Notes under the pieces: generated by a model
What the model was told of the DNA's origin: nothing
The model's database searches: none
The model's input: only the letters and a program-made list of their open reading frames with translations
Assembly: GCA_028583405.1 (NCBI GenBank)
Contig: CM053259.1
Span: forward strand, 20,375,951 to 20,439,950
DNA from: Pogonophryne albipinna
Taxonomy: Eukaryota; Chordata; Actinopteri; Perciformes; Artedidraconidae
Direction of reading: 5' to 3'
Length of the DNA: 64,000 bases
Part shown: positions 22,265 to 37,062 of the stretch, one piece after another
How positions within the stretch are numbered: position 1 is the first letter of the stretch
Layout: each line of letters opens with the position of its first letter
Position numbers and translations under genes: made by a program

Positions 22265-25255
22265 ATGTCCGTTATTGAAACCGGTCGCTTTAGTTATTTC
22301 GCTTTTGGAAGTAATTTGTTGAAGGAAAGATTGCAACTTGCCAACCCAACGGCAATATTCTGCACTACCGGGCGACTCAAGGTAAAAAAAAACACATTTA
22401 TCAACATTACCAATAATACCGTGTTCAAGTAATGTGGGAATTGGCTAATTCAGTAGGTCAGTGGTTTCGAGCGACTGTGTGTGTGTGTTCTATTCTTAAG
22501 GTGGCAATGTTTGTGCAGCAACTATGACACACACATAGCGTTCAACCATTCATTGGTAATGCTGATTAGGCTACACTTATTTACACTCGCACCGATATAA
22601 ACGCTTACGAGTCTAACCCATGATAGTCGTTTATCCTATGAATGCAGCATTGACTTGTCACATGTGTTAGCTTAATGTCCGTGAATGTACCATGGGCTAA
22701 AGAGGGGACATTGAAATAAAAACTATTTAGCATGTTGTTTTAAATCATTTTAGTTACTGATGGTTATTTACACAGTAAAGCCCAGTTTCTCTATAGCTAA
22801 TTGGGTTTCATAGTTTGTTTACAGGTGCCCGTTTAACTCGGGACATCTCACAACATAGTCTCATGTTAATGAGGGTACAACAGGTAACCAACAACCTTAC
22901 AACCTCTTTTTCTTTTGAAAGTGACCTGATAGATTATTTCAGAATGTTCATTCTACAGAAAAGTGCTGTCACTTACTTTTGCAGACACCAAAATACATGA
23001 CGTTGACCTAATACTCACATTCATTATATAATGTTGAATAAATAGAGATTGTCTTTGCAATGGTACTAAATAAAAAATAAATAAAAAATGGTTTTATACG
23101 TAAATTGCAATTTATTTAAAATGTCAAGTTCAAGGAACTGCCTTGTCACTTTGATCATACATGGAAGTGGAGCCTATAGTTTTAATTTAAAAGATTTTTT
23201 TTTAAATAAATAAATCTAATTTATATTTACATAACATTACAAGCATTAAATATAACAATGAAATTGTAAAAATTATTATTAATAATGTCAAATAAATGTC
23301 AGTCACCCAAAATTACGTCATTGGTGTTACTGCAACACAAAACGCTTTTATTTTTGAAGTAATGTACTGTCTCTGAAGTGCCTCCTGTAACAAGAGATCA
23401 TTTGAGGCAGTGCAGTGGACAAAGACATAAGGAAAGTCAGACACTTCTTACTTTGTTTGTTAAAGGTGTCATTTTATCTTCAAATTTGGCATGCGTCTTT
23501 CAAGTCTGTCATTAGTGTTACTCATTGCATAGCCCTAGGGGTGAACATTTGAATGGGAAAATGTATTGTATTGAAGAGTTAAACGATTTTGATATTGACT
23601 GAAGCCATATTTGGTCTGACACATTGCAGCCATTTTGTTAAAATGGTAGTGTTTTCTCCAAATTGTCACTGGTGTTACTCTTCTTCCTGGGAACACGTAA
23701 CACCAGTGACATTCCTATACAAATAAGCTTTGTATAAAGTATAAAAATAATAAAAATATGTTAAGCTCTACTTGTTGTGGATTCATCAAGTTAAGAGTTA
23801 GTTATTGCTATTTAACAGGTTTTAGATGTTTTTAGAAGGAATATATTTCAGCAGATTTGTATCACCCAGATTCCACCTTTTCTGTAGAATGACCCAAATA
23901 AGTTATTTGAACACTGTGTCCATTTTGTATTAAAACTAGTCATCTTAGTGACTAGTTTTTCATCAGCTGTAACAACGGGACATGCTGTGATTATCTACTG
24001 GGGACACTGCTGAAAACACAAACATAGCACATCTCTCTACATCACAGTGTCATAAATGCATGTTGTTCAAAATGTAATGGCTCATCACTGTTCACAGCCT
24101 TTTGTCCTTTTACTCCCGCCCCCATCACCCCTCCCTGTGTGTGCAGGACTATAAGTTGAATTTTGGCTTGTACGAGAAATATGTGGACAACATTTGGCAC
24201 GGTGGAGTAGCCACCATTGAGCCCTGTCGAGGGGCTGAGGTGTGGGGGATCATTTGGACTTTGAGCAACGAAAACCTCCCGAGCCTGGACAAGTGAGACA
24301 CTCATTAACCCAGCCTTTTTATCAGTTCATTGTAGTGTTGTTAACTAACTACAGTCTGGTTGTTCTCTTTATGTCCTCAGACAGGAAGGGGTGAATGAAA
24401 GCCATTACTCTCCTCTTGAACTTTCAGTAGAGACTGACAAAGGACTCCTACTGTGCAGGACTTATCAGATGAACAATTTCCACGCCTGCCCTCCCTCGCC
24501 TCAGTACAAACAGGTGTGTGCATGCAAACACAACCATTGCCCAATACAACACACTAACACAATCATTTTCATATCAATTACTCACTTTGAATTCTTGAAG
24601 AAAGTTTTTCTTTACCCCATGCCTCCGTGGTGAACAAATGATCAATTTGGGGCTGTGTTTAACATCTGAGAAACTATATTATAACATCTGTTTCTCACAC
24701 AACAATGCAGTATAATCGGCATCTCATTTATTCAGGTGAATGCTCAATACTTCCCAAAGATTTTTTATGAAAACCTTTCTAAATATGAAACTTCATAAAC
24801 ATAAACACTTCATAAACATTACATGCAGGGAGAAGTTGCCTGAGTTGGATGTTTTTTTTTATTAAATGGTTTCAGCGAAATTAGTATATGACTGGCCCCC
24901 CATTTTTTAAGTGTCCTGTTTACCATGGAAATATGTACCAACAAGTTTTCTTTAAAAATGCAAAGTGACACAGGGTGAGTAATTGATTTACAAGAAAAGG
25001 CCATTTTGGTGAAGTATTCCTTTTTAAGCTACAACAGCAATGAGTGACACATTCCAATTGACTTAGTGCAATGTTTTGTGACTAAATGAACATGTGTAAC
25101 CGTGTGTCTCTGCATGTGTTTCTTATCAGGTGGTGTGTTTGGGAGCCGAACAGAACGGACTCCCGGTGGATTACCTGAAGAGGCTGCAGGCCATTGAAAC
25201 CAACAACTACAGCGGCCCCTCCTTACTTGATCAAATCACAACAGTCACAAAGTAG
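22265..25255 (+). CDS. ggct: Gamma-glutamylcyclotransferase (5-oxoproline-forming)
   Basis: Four exons: 22265-22381, 24147-24292, 24381-24513 and 25130-25255, total 522 nt, 173 residues (human 188). The N-terminus MSVIETGRFSYFAFGSNLL carries the family's Y-F-x-Y/F-GSN substrate loop. The second exon has FGLYEKYVDNIWHGGVATI, and the third begins with QEGVNE, whose Glu matches the catalytic Glu of this family. SPQYK and GLPVDY are also typical. The enzyme is cytosolic and converts gamma-glutamyl dipeptides to 5-oxoproline plus a free amino acid in the gamma-glutamyl cycle. Every junction follows GT-AG with consistent phase (0, 2, 0). The short C-terminus (DQITTVTK) is the main departure from the human protein. 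Intron 1 (1.77 kb) shows nothing else. Confidence 0.95.
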
Positions 25256-26853
25256 ATTGAACATTAACATTCTTCAAATTTGGATCAGTTTACAAATCTT
25301 CATCATGTTTGTAGCAGAATTGAAAACAAGATAAAGTACAGAATATATTTTAGGTTCCCAACTTCTCTTACTAGACGTTTCTGGAGCTTTTGACCTGTAT
25401 TTCCCAGTCTTTATTATTACCATAACCATGTAAGTAATATCATATAAATGAAGGATTATAAGGTATGACATTGCAAAAACTGTGGGATTTAATTAACCGA
25501 CTGTGGAAAAAGTTAGTAACTGCACCCTGAGGTTTAGGAACTAATATTTCTATGGTCAAAACTGAATCAGATATGAAAATGAATCGGCACCACAATGTGT
25601 CCAGAAGGTGGTGATGTATTCACTCTAGTATCCTTATCTTTTATTTCCAGCTGTTGTTTTTAAACAATTACTGTATTTTATTCAATCACAATGGAAGAGA
25701 ACATGTACGAAACTGGTTATATTTCAGGATTACTCAGGGTAATATTAAAGACTGAGTAACAAACACCCTTGAGACTCTCGTCATCCATTTTCTGTTATTC
25801 TCCTTTTGATGATCAAGGCATTGAGACGTTTTTAATGATATTCCAGGCCATTCATACACATGTTCAAACTTGTTGAATTAAACACTGTTAAATTCAAAAT
25901 AGGTTTTATTGTAAAATAAAAATAAAAAACAATTCTCTGAATCATTTACGCAAAATGATACCTTTTATTTGTTACAACACAGTGGTCTTGGACATAATGA
26001 TAATTTGTAACTCTCCCAACATTTTAGAGCCTCTAGGAATTATAGAAAATACACATGTAGTACAAAACAAAAAACATTGTCAGGAGAACAGGATATGTGG
26101 TGAACACCAACTAGCTTGTTTTATATCTCTAGGTAAATATTCCACACGTCTATGCAAGTATGTAGAATAAACAATGGCACACATCTTAATTTCCTCTGAC
26201 AATCAAACATAGGCCCATGCAAGTGAAATGTCCAGAGTTGTATAATAACCAAGAGTTTTACTGAGAATGTTTTCGAGAATTTCAAAACGGCCATCTGCAG
26301 GAGTTGGTGAGCAAGAAACAATAGTGGGGTGTGCTGTGAACGAACAAGGAAAAAAAACTAAATGCACATAACACAAATAGGTCCAAATATGTTAAAAAAA
26401 GGGTATAGTATAAAGTATAAACCAAGTCCTCTTAAAAGTGTCTGCACTTAAGTCTTGTTTTAAGCAGACAAGCAATGGTGGAATTGCTATACAAATGGGC
26501 ATAAATAAAAGGGTGCCAATAAAAGCAGCTAACAGGAAAAATTCATTGCTCAACTTGAAGTCAGTAGCCATTGTTGAATAACAGATTGTTTTACACAATT
26601 GTATCCCAGACAACTCATCTGTATGGTTATATTCTCTGCCTCTGATGAAATTGGGATATGGACCACTGACGACATACTGAAGTCAAACAAAGCACTACTA
26701 ATGTGGGCTACATTAAGAGACGGCCCTCACTGACAGGTTACGTGTTTGTTAGATAATACATTATATGCACTGTATGTTGAGTTTCTCTAGTGACTGTCAA
26801 CACAATAGGCCATCTTTAAATTATTCTTAAGGGAAATCTGCATTAGCTGTGTT
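25256..26853. other. Convergent 3' UTRs of ggct and adnp2
   Basis: No coding region seen. The ggct 3' UTR runs right from 25256, with ATTAAA/AATAAA-type signals at ~25744 and ~25916. The adnp2 3' UTR runs left from 26853, with a TTTATT (AATAAA on the minus strand) at ~25964. The two ends meet within a few tens of bases, so the transcripts may overlap tail to tail. Confidence 0.5.
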
Positions 26854-29800
26854 TTACATTTCCATTGGCTCCACCTCCGGTAACACATCCGCATCAGTAA
26901 CTTTCTCCTTCCCACTTTCAACCATCGGCTCTGGTCCATCTTCACTGTTTTCCATCTGCTCTGTTGAATCAGTGGGCGGCCGCTTTGCTGTTTCGGCGTG
27001 CGGTTGCTCTGTGGTCTCTGCCGGCTGCTGTTTGGGGATCAGGAGATTGTGCTGGGTTTTTCTCAGCTCCGTCATGTTGAATCCGAGGAAAATGGCCGCC
27101 GTCTTCTTCTTGAGGTTCTTCATGCACTTGCTGCGCCTCTTGCTGAAGCAGGCCGCCAGCTCTGGCTTGCTGATGGACAGCCTCTTGCACAGCTCTTCGC
27201 TCTCCGTTTTGGACGCGTAGGGGTTCACGTTGAAGTACTTCCCAATGAAGTCTTTGCGCTCCTCACTGTCGCGGCGGTCGGTGGCGGTGGGCTCCAACAC
27301 CAGCTTCACTGTGGGGTCGATCTGAATCACAGGCTCGGGCGGGGGCAGCAACCTGTCCTGCTCTTGCTTCCTTCGCATGGCCGCCCTTTGTTCCCGCTCT
27401 CGTTTGTTGGTCTCCATGACCTCCCTCCATGCCGTCTCCAGCCTCTTCTTAGACTGCAGCTCTGCCTCCGTCTCTGGGTGCACCGGGGCAGCGGGGGCAG
27501 CAGGGGCAGCGGGGGGGGCAGGGCGGACAGCCTGAATCACACGGGCTGGAGCTATACTCTTCGTCATAGTCATCCCTTGTGGCATTTGCAGAAAGTAAAC
27601 GGGATGACTGAGCTGCTGGACTTGTTTGGGCGGCTGCGATGGAGCTGCTGCGGGTTTAGGTGGCTGCGGTTGTTTTGGTGAACACCGGCACCGCTGAATG
27701 TGAAGCATCACCGCCTGCTGGGTCACCTTCCCCGTATACACACCGTTGCAGTATATGCATTTGAAAGCCTCCGTCTTTAGGATGGCATGAATGGTTGGGG
27801 CTACCAAGTGTTTTTGCTTTAGGTGCTGAAGGTGATCGGATTCATTCTGAAACTTTTCATCGCAGAAGGGACAATACGAGCTGTTGATTTTCGCAGGTGC
27901 CGAGCAGATTTCCGGCTGCCTGCTCGGCTGCAACTTGAAGAAGATAAGGTCGAGGGAACTTGTGACGAGGGCTAGATTGACCTCGGTGTCTCCTAGCACC
28001 TCTCTAGGCGCTGTGGTGTTGACATCAAAGTAGGGGAACAGGATTCCTCCAACACCTTTAGAGTAGACTCTGTACTTCTGCCTCAGGAAATCACAGTATG
28101 CCTTGCTGGTGGGATTGTGCTGCTTCACATGCTCAGCGAGCTGCTTGATTGAAAAGAACAAAGCGGAGCAGTACAAACAGTTCAGTCCATGCAGCAGGTG
28201 TTGGAAGACGCTTTTTTCTGATAGCAGAATTTTGCACGTTAGACATTTGACAGTTTTGTCAGGCATTTTCTTCAAGAACGCTGCACGTGCCGCCACACTT
28301 TCTGACTTGATGGCTGGGGCGGATTTAGTCGTGTGGGCGACCTCTGTATGCATATCAAAGACGTTGGAGGGGAAGAGTTCGTTGCAGAGCGGACAGGTGA
28401 TCCATTTCTTGGTTTGTGGTGTGGAGTTTTTCGCTTGCTCAACAGCCTTGGCGGGGGTGCTTGTGCTCTGAGAGGCAGGCTTTGCTACCTGCATGGGAGC
28501 AAAAGTATACGTGGGCATGCCGTTCATTTTGTTGCCAGTCGGGATAAGGTGACTCAGCAGGGACTCTGACGTCAGCATGGTGCCTTGCAGGGTCATTTGG
28601 TTTGCGGGTGTGTTTTGTGTCACCAGAGCAGGCTGAGTTCCAGTCTGAGCTGCCACGTTGGACTGCGGTCCGGACTGGATAAAGATTTGCTGCGTGTGTG
28701 CGGTCTGTTTCAGCGGAGCAGCAGCTATAGCCATGTTAGACATTGCTGGAAGATTGACCATATTGGATCCTTGGGGCAAAGCACTTCGGAGGGATATCGT
28801 GGCACCAGGCTGGAGCAACCCTTTAGCTTCAGCGCTAGCTAGCTGCACTAGAGCCGATGCTTGAGGGGGAAGAAAAGCTTGGTTTGTTCCGGGGGCGCAG
28901 ATCAGAGTGCCGTTGTTTGCAGCTGCTTGTAACTGCTGTAATGTCATCACCGTCCTGCCAGGTTGGCCGTTACTTGGGATAATCAAATTATTTTTGAACA
29001 TTTGAGGCTGCTGTGGTTTAGGAGCAATGTTTGGGAATGTCACAAACATGCCATTCCCGTTAGGCGTTGCTTTGGTGATGACCGTCTTGTTCTCATGAAT
29101 CAGAGCCTGCACCTGTGTGCTGACTGCATAGTGCGATGGCTCGACCAGCATGTGATGCAACATTTGGTCGAGGTTTCCAGTATTCACTTTGCACACCTTG
29201 CAACAGTAGACCTTTATATGACTAGCCCCATTAGGGTGTAATCTGTAACCGATATACTGTTCGGACAATTTGTTCAGGTGCTTGAGAATGACGTGCTTCT
29301 TCATCGTAAATATGGAGGAGCCTGGCCATCCACATCTGCGACAATAATAGCGCTCATTTCCATGTTTGGCAGCTGGAGGGACCTCCTTCAGCGCTTTTAT
29401 ACAGTTGGAATGGAAGTACTGCATGTGTCTCATGACTACCTGGGGGTGTGCGATGAAGATGCACTTGGAACAAGGTGCCAGCGTACAAAAGGACTGCAGA
29501 TATACATGGCAGCGACTGATGTGGCTCCTGAAGTTGTAGAGGTTTCGTGACGAGTACTTGCATACGCTACAGCACATAGTTTGAGATCGATAAGGCCACT
29601 GAATAAAAAAATAAAAAGGAACAGTTAAAATGTGCGCAGTGTATCCCAAGCGTTCATAACATTTATAATGCGCTACACAACAAAGCAATATGAAAAGACT
29701 ACGCTCCTCTTTCATAGGACAACATGATTCTCAACAGGTATGGGTTCACTAACAAGTCAGTATTTAATAATCAGTCTAGTTAACAATCATCCAAACGTGT

Positions 29801-31462
29801 CATTCACCTTTTTCTGTGGTTTAAGATTGTATCCGTCTGTGACATCAAGCCAATCAGTTTCCTGATAGACCTCCTCCTCATCCGAGTCTCTCTCAGTGTT
29901 TTCATCGAGATCCTGCACAGCAAGAACACAACAAAAAAAAGTTAATAAGTCTATTCAAAGTCATACATGGGAAGCCGTTGTAAAATAAAAAAGGCCATTT
30001 TACTTTTGTAATCCTTTGCTGAGTTAGCAGTATTTGTTCCCATCTTCAATTTGTATTTATATCATCCATAGTAATCATTTTAGCTGCACCGGTTCCCTTT
30101 TTGAGAAGGCTCTTATATTCACAATACCTGTACTGTAAATGACCTTATGTTTGCATTACTTCAATATTTTGTATTATTACCCCTTATTAGCACATAGTCT
30201 ATTGTCACAGGGTAGTTGTGTTAGTGACTAGACATTCACTTTATTGCTGAGTTTTTATTATGATGTTTCTACTCTTGTGTGTTTACATTTCCCTCAGGAT
30301 CAGTGGCATAGGTTATAATGTGTATCCTAAACTAATGTTATAACATTAACAAGATTTCCATGAAAGTTATAATGTTAATTTTTTTGTTGAAACTCATTCA
30401 ATTGTACGATTACTTGAGAGTATGTTTTACACTCTTTTGCATGCTGAGATGTTCAATATTTTGTATTTATTTCAATGAGTTAAGAGTACAAATTGAAAAG
30501 TAGCCAAAATTACTAAATGTAATCAAGACTGCTCTTAAACAGCTCGAACTAAATCTGCATAAAAAGGTGGGTTTTACTTTACTGGTGCTTTTAGTTAAAT
30601 GTACCTATTCAACTGATAGCTGACTGCATGTTTCACAAATTAAATACAAATAAGTGAAGCAGCTAAAATCCTGTTAATCCAACACTGCCATGAAGCCGTC
30701 ATGCTCATTTATTTGCAGAATAATCCGCAGAAAATCTCTGAAACGAGACATGACATCATATTGCCCAACCTCACTTGTTGCCATAACAACCAAATACCAA
30801 AAACCCTGTGAATGGCGCTCCATCAACGGGACCATCATCATCCTCCAACTCAAACCTGATTGTTACACGCTTTGAAATGTCTGTTACAATGTTCAGAATT
30901 ACACAATAAAACAAACTACATCGACTTAAACTGTGAATCACATTACACATTAAAGGATAATTATAACAATATAGAAGATAGAAATTAGGAATATGAAGGC
31001 ACATTTATGAAGCAACACTGAAGACCATACATTAACACATGGAGGTAACAATGCAAATAAAAGAAATAAAGGCTAATTGAATTGAATTAGATGTAGAAAA
31101 GGATGTGAAACTAATGTAAAGGAAATACCCCATAGACAAATAAATAAGACACCAATATGGGATGTGATCTCATATTAGGAAGACAGAGAGCCAATAGAAT
31201 AATAATGTGCTTCAAAGACTGATAAACAGCAAACAACAAAGATATTTCTTAAGCCAACCTTTTTTACAAGGAGTCTTCATCTGTAATGACGTATATTTAG
31301 ATCTGAACAAACATTGAAAGGCTTCTAAAAATGTGTTTTCAAGATAAAACCTACCTTTAAAAACTTCTGGCAGTCTTCCAGGCCGATCTCTCCCAGGATC
31401 GTTTTCACCGCCTTGCGAGCCTTTCGGATCTTGCCAATATTTCCAACTGGATATTGATACAT
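26854..31462 (-). CDS. adnp2: ADNP2-like zinc-finger homeobox protein
   Basis: Minus strand, coding exons 31355-31462 (MYQYPVGNIGKIRKARKAVK...), 29808-29912 (acidic, RDSDEEEVYQETDW) and 26854-29598, giving 985 residues. The N-terminus matches the ADNP/ADNP2 start (MFQ-P-N-IRK-RK). About nine C2H2-type fingers follow: residues ~79-210 (CCSVCKYSS, CSKC, YYCRRCGW, YCCKVCKV), then TCPLCNELFPSNVFDMH at ~470, CLTCKILL and CLYC, YCPFCDEKF and FKCIYCNGVYTG. An atypical homeodomain lies at ~845-905 (FIGKYFNVNPYASK...FSKRRSKCMKN) and ends FLGFNMTEL. The protein stops about 70 residues later, as in ADNP2 rather than ADNP, which has a long tail. A chromatin-associated nuclear role is family knowledge. 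Transcribed convergently to ggct. Confidence 0.88.
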
Positions 31463-32661
31463 TATTCCTCACAGGCCCTGTAAAAGAAAACAAGCTTCAA
31501 TGTTGTGGAGCATTAACACGAATAATGATTCTAAACCCTTAACCTTATAGGAGTGTTTATTGTCATTGTAATGTTAAGCATCTCATATTGCAATTGTGCA
31601 CAAAAGGAACTATATAAAGCTATGAGAAATATCACTTAATTATTTGTTTATACTATGTACCTTGAGTTCATTCACAGTCACAAGATGTACCAGTCAACGT
31701 CTAAATAGTAACCAGTACTTGAGTCAAATTATTTCCACTTTTTACTGCAGCCTAATGTACAATTGTAAAGATTTTGTGACTGAGAAGAATATAAAAAAAT
31801 GAAATGTGATAGAATGGAAAAGGCAAACAAAGTCACTTTGCAATAATCTGGTCATTTTATATTTGCATTGTGTATCCTTACTAGCCAGCATAAATGTCAA
31901 CAATCCTATCATCTTTACTAATTACTATGTTTACAAAAAGCCTAGTAAACATCTAGTGCCAGTCAACATGCATACACAAATGTTTATTTAAGTATTTCAT
32001 GTGTTCTTTATATTCAAATTCATGCAGGATTAGGGCTTTGCTACATGAACAGGTTCTGATTTACTGTATTCATGTGCTACAAAGGCAGCTATTACTGCAC
32101 ATGGACAGCTGTATTGGCCCATTTACAGAAATATCCATTTATGTGCCACCTACCTATAACTCTAAACTGTATAAATAGTTATTGTAAGAAGGATGAAGTA
32201 GTACAATACTAACTCTAGCATAAATATATCATCCCATCCGATGTTCTGCTATAAACAATGAAAACAACGGTATGTCTGCATCCTATTATATCTTCTGTAT
32301 ATTTACAAATACGAACTGTTACTATGCAACAGCTGACTTTACATGGTCAGTCACCTTATGAATAATACATACTGGGTGATAAAAACAACTTTTGTAGCAA
32401 GTTAAAAGTGTTTGGATCAACGTTAGATCAGCTTCAAACTAGAACCTTTCCATCTGTGCTCGCAGGGCTCATCGTCAGGCTGCTGTATCAAACGGAGTCA
32501 CTGAGCCTCTGGCAGCACGCGCAGCTGTGCGCCGCTCACGCACTTACTTCCTACTCCAGGATGCACAGTCTCATCACAGTTATTTACCTCGTCCGATCTG
32601 CGGTGTAGATTGACGTTAGTTGTCGCTGTGCCTCCTCCGGTAGGGCTTCCACCGGCCCTAC

Positions 32662-32694
<33 letters not shown>

Positions 32695-32900
32695 GTCAGC
32701 TGCGTCTGCCACCAGCGCTGTACACTGATTCTCATCCGAGCTGCATCCTCCGTACACACACACCAATGGGTTCACACTGTAGTGAAATAAGAAATGCGAT
32801 GTTCGCGAACACGCTCCAGACCGAGGTAAGTTATATTTGGTCCAGCTTTTGTCCCTTTCTTCTCCTGTTGAGGAAAAAATGGCGCTCAAGTTCAGGATCT
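31463..32900 (-). promoter_or_regulatory. adnp2 5' UTR exons and promoter
   Basis: The first coding exon begins at an acceptor at 31478-31479 (exon up to 31477). An upstream exon ends at the donor GAG|GTAAAT (32588 is its last base on the minus strand). It contains a (TG)15 tract at 32664-32693 on the plus strand. CpG-rich sequence continues to ~32830. A plus-strand donor-like CCGAG|GTAAGT at ~32826 suggests possible divergent transcription. I see no ORF of note. Confidence 0.5.
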
Positions 32901-35900
32901 GACGTAGTTGTCCTGCTCATTTGCATACAGCACAAACTGACCAATGGGAGGCTTCTCAGCATTAAAACTAAATCACTTTGTATCCTTTCACCACGACTTT
33001 CAGCCATCGTTTAATTGTGCCCAGTTGATACATTTAGTGATTCTGTTTTGAATTGCATGTAATAAATCACTTGTTAAGTCTTATTCTGTATTCTACAAGG
33101 GATAGCTAGTTTAGGGGGCGTGGCTAATGCCTTACTTCCCTACCCCCTACCGGCAGTCACGTGGTACATGAGAGAGGCTGACCAATGAGCTGTCGAGAAA
33201 ATGAGCTAAATGGGTGGGGCATTGTCTGGTGACGTCATATCATGCTACTTTTTCTAGCCAATGAAATTGAACCTCCATTTTGATAGGAGAGGAAATTAGA
33301 TTGACCATTGAGAAGTCTTTTAGCTAGCATTGGAGAATATTTAGGACCTTTTAATGTGTTTCACGCCTACCAAAAAACAACAACAAAAAGCTAGCTAGCG
33401 ACTAAAAGTAATGAACACTAATAGCGAAACTTCAATTTCAAACTTTATCCAATCAATTTTATGATGAAGAATGTTAACGCTTAACCCCAAGGTGACTTTG
33501 ATGCAAATCAAACCTAAACGTCTAAACTATCAATTAACCTACGCACAAAAGGTCGGTTTGTTGGGATAAAAAATCCAATTAAAAAAACGACAATGTGGCG
33601 GTAACTCAAATTTTTATCCTGTTCGTTGTGGACTCATAACCTACAATTTCTTGCATTACCTATCTCTGTATGACTTTTCACTACTAAATAGTTCTATGAG
33701 ATATTTTACATTACAACATCAGACATCATTACAATGCTTTATCGGCAATAATGTGCTGTAATTAGGTTTGAATGCGGGAGTAAAGCCAGCAATGCAATTT
33801 TGCGTCACCTTTTCAACAGTCCTTAAATTATTCCACATCTTTCACACATAATTGGTTTTAATCTACATTTAAAGCCAAAAACGCAGTTTTGCGTAAGCCT
33901 TCCCACATCGAACATTCACACTGCATTTATTCTCAGGAATTGATATCTCTAGTTGTGCATTACAATTATCTCACATATGACAACGGTATTTTTTATATAC
34001 CTTTATAACTTGCCTACTGGAAATGCTTTTCCTCATTTCTGTGGCATAAAGCAGTTTGGTGTTCAAGTGATGTTACAACCTTATTTGAAATTGGACTAAC
34101 AAGATCACATCTCATTGTGCCCTTTCTGCTCAGGAAATGCAAACCTTGATGACTTAATTTTCTGGACACAAAGAGGATCAACAGGAGAGAGGTAAGGGTC
34201 CACATTCATAATGGCTGCACTGCAGCAAGACTGCTGAAGGACAACTGAGGTAAATGACATAATCTCTGACACCCAAATTCCATAAGAAAGGAAAAATTAT
34301 GTTTTTTAATGTCATATTCTGAATTTTTTAACCAGTACAAGATCATACCACCAATCCACCACCACTTTCATTCAGTTTTCCCATTCACAGTGAATATGCT
34401 TTGAATCAAGTTGCAATTTCAAATGTGCCAGGTCTATGTTGTAACCTTGTATTTGTAAAGTAAATTGTATCAATGCTTCTTTGATATGTGTGCAGTGTGT
34501 CTTTTTATCTTGCGAGTTGTCAAGTATATCACCTGTCTCCACTCATCTGTAAATCTTGTTCTTAATTTAATAACCATGGGGCCATCACCTTTAGGAAACA
34601 CTGCTACACAACGAGACACTTAATTGTAGCCGTAATGGCTGCTCTTAGAGAAGTGTCTGAGCTGGGATCCTCTCACATTCAACAACAAGGAAATGATCCA
34701 GTGACTGTCATTCATTTTGAAGCAGAAGAAATCAATGGCTTCACATTAGTCCTTGATATTTTAATGATGTTTAAAATCTAAAGCTGCATACGACAGAATA
34801 TGGCATTGCTGGTATATAAATATCAGCAGTAAATAATGCTTTTTCAATCAAGCAAGGCTCGTACTGAAGGCTTTACAAACAGGTGAGAGCTGAGTTTTAT
34901 TCAGGGGCGGTTGGACATGTAAACTCAGCTCATGCTTTAGTGGAAAATACCCCACACTTCCATTCTCCTCTCTAGCCCGCAGGTCACTCTGACAACCTGA
35001 TTTGACCTTTCACCTCTAAACAGAGATAAGATGCTATCCTTGTTTGTAAAGGGTTTTAAGAGTTAATTCAAGCAGTTCAAAAGGCCTAACTCAAAACTTT
35101 CCAGACTCACAAAGCCTTTATCGTGACTTCTAAATTGTAACTTTAAATGCACAAGAACAAGAAATTCCCTCTCAAGATTAGTTTCGTCCCAATCCATGTT
35201 TAACGTGAATTTATTTTATTATATTTTACCAACAGTTTATATTAACTTTGATTGTATGTTGTATGTTGATTGTATGTTGTATGTCCCCGGCATAAGCTTG
35301 TGTAGACAGTTTGTCAAAAATACATCATTTTTTAGGAGTATAATTAAATTCTTAACCTTGCAGACAAGTTATATTAATGACTTTGTAATAACCCCACTAC
35401 ACATTAAAATACTTTATCTACTATTTGGATGATTTTGCCATAACGGAGGGCTCATTCCGGACCGCTTATACCTGAGCCCAAGCATCCCTAAAAAAAACTG
35501 TAATAGATTGTCTTTTATACAATCACAACAAACACAAGGTCCATAGCAGATCAGACACGTGTTTTTAGCAACAGTAAATACTTCATGTGAAGGAATCTAA
35601 AGTCAAAATCAAAAGATCACGCAGACACAAGATGAATGATTTCAGTCAGAAATGTATTAAATTAATCACTTTTCATTACTTTAACAAGAACAATTTACAG
35701 TCAAACAGGCTATGGTCCATTAGTGCCTTAGACGAGCAAGTCATTAATACATTAGTCATGTGTTACACACAAGGGCAGGAGTTTTAAAAACTGCAGTTTA
35801 GTCAGGTCACCTTATCAGACATTTAGTTGTACATGAGACTGTGCATCGTGTCCCTCATAACTTAAGAGGCATGAGGAAAAGTCTAGAAAGTTGTTTTCAT

Positions 35901-37062
35901 TTGCATGGCCTCACATAGGTGTGTGTGTACAGCTAGAATGTCTTTTATGTGGGAGATAGATGAGTTAAGTCGACATCTGCCACATACAGATAGTTAATGT
36001 TCTAGCACTCTTCAGAAATATATCTTTTGCTGGTTTTCAGATCCTATAGAACAAGGAATAATAATCCCATGGCAAGACACTCATATGAAATCAGAACGGA
36101 GCCGTTAAATCTCACGGTAATAATTTAACCTACAAAATATTTTGTGCATTTTAAACTGGATCAACCTCTCCTATTAGAGGCAAGGAGTGCATTTGGGTGC
36201 CTGCAGCTTCTCTGTATCTCCGACAGCATTTCCGTCATGCCTTTCGAGTAAAGGGAAACCACTGAGGTCACAAATGGTAATCACAGCACAATCCATGTAG
36301 CGTTAAAAAACACACTTATATCTTATCAGTAAAAACACTGTTAGATGGGCCACAGCATAATACCTCGGGCAAAACACACATAAAGACGGAGCTTTAAATC
36401 TGCCCCAGTAATATCTGAATCCAATAAATAAAAATGCATTGCGGTGAGCTGCAATAAAGAAATAGGTTACATCATTGTCATCATTTCATTTAAACTATGC
36501 AAAGTGAGGGGTCTTAAGGTCAGAATCCACACGAGGCATTGCTGTTTTTAAAAACTTCAAAAATCATCTAAAGATGTGTTGATGTTGGACAGACACAGGA
36601 TTTACACGACTGTCAACAGGTAATCAATAGAGAACACGATTTGAATCAAGTGTACATTTTGTAAACTGGATTTGATTTAGGAAACAAACCCCCCTCAAAC
36701 ATGTTCGGAGGGGGTTCGATCTCCAAAGAGTTGTCCATTTTGTTGCATATTGTCTTTTGAGCTGGAGTTCTTTCAGCTGAAAGAAGTCCGTAGGAGGGAG
36801 GAGCGAGAACGAGAAGATTATCTTCCAGATCAAATTTTAGACAATTGAGGTATCAAATAACCAATTGTTTCCAATTTCGAGAGGTAAAAAAAAGTCAAAT
36901 TCCTGGAAGAAATAATAGGACACTGCATTTTCCAAGGTGGCTGGAATGTTGACTAATTTAGCCCCTTGTCCCAAAAACCTCACTGACCCGTCCTCTCACA
37001 TAGTGGAAGGAGGGGCTAAGGAGGATCTGTGCAATATGTAATGGGACAGGGGCAGAGGGTAG
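32901..37062. other. Intergenic region between adnp2 and azin1, plus azin1 3' UTR
   Basis: No supported gene. The part nearest 37062 is the 3' UTR of azin1 (minus strand). The rest is A+T-rich unique-looking sequence with short ORFs lacking splice context or known motifs. No transposon ends were recognised. Confidence 0.5.

Noticed and set aside
26969..29563. ORFs opposite or out of frame within adnp2 (up to 227 codons)
   Set aside because: Shadows of the long coding exon; they do not carry the zinc-finger or homeodomain pattern, which is continuous in the minus-strand frame.
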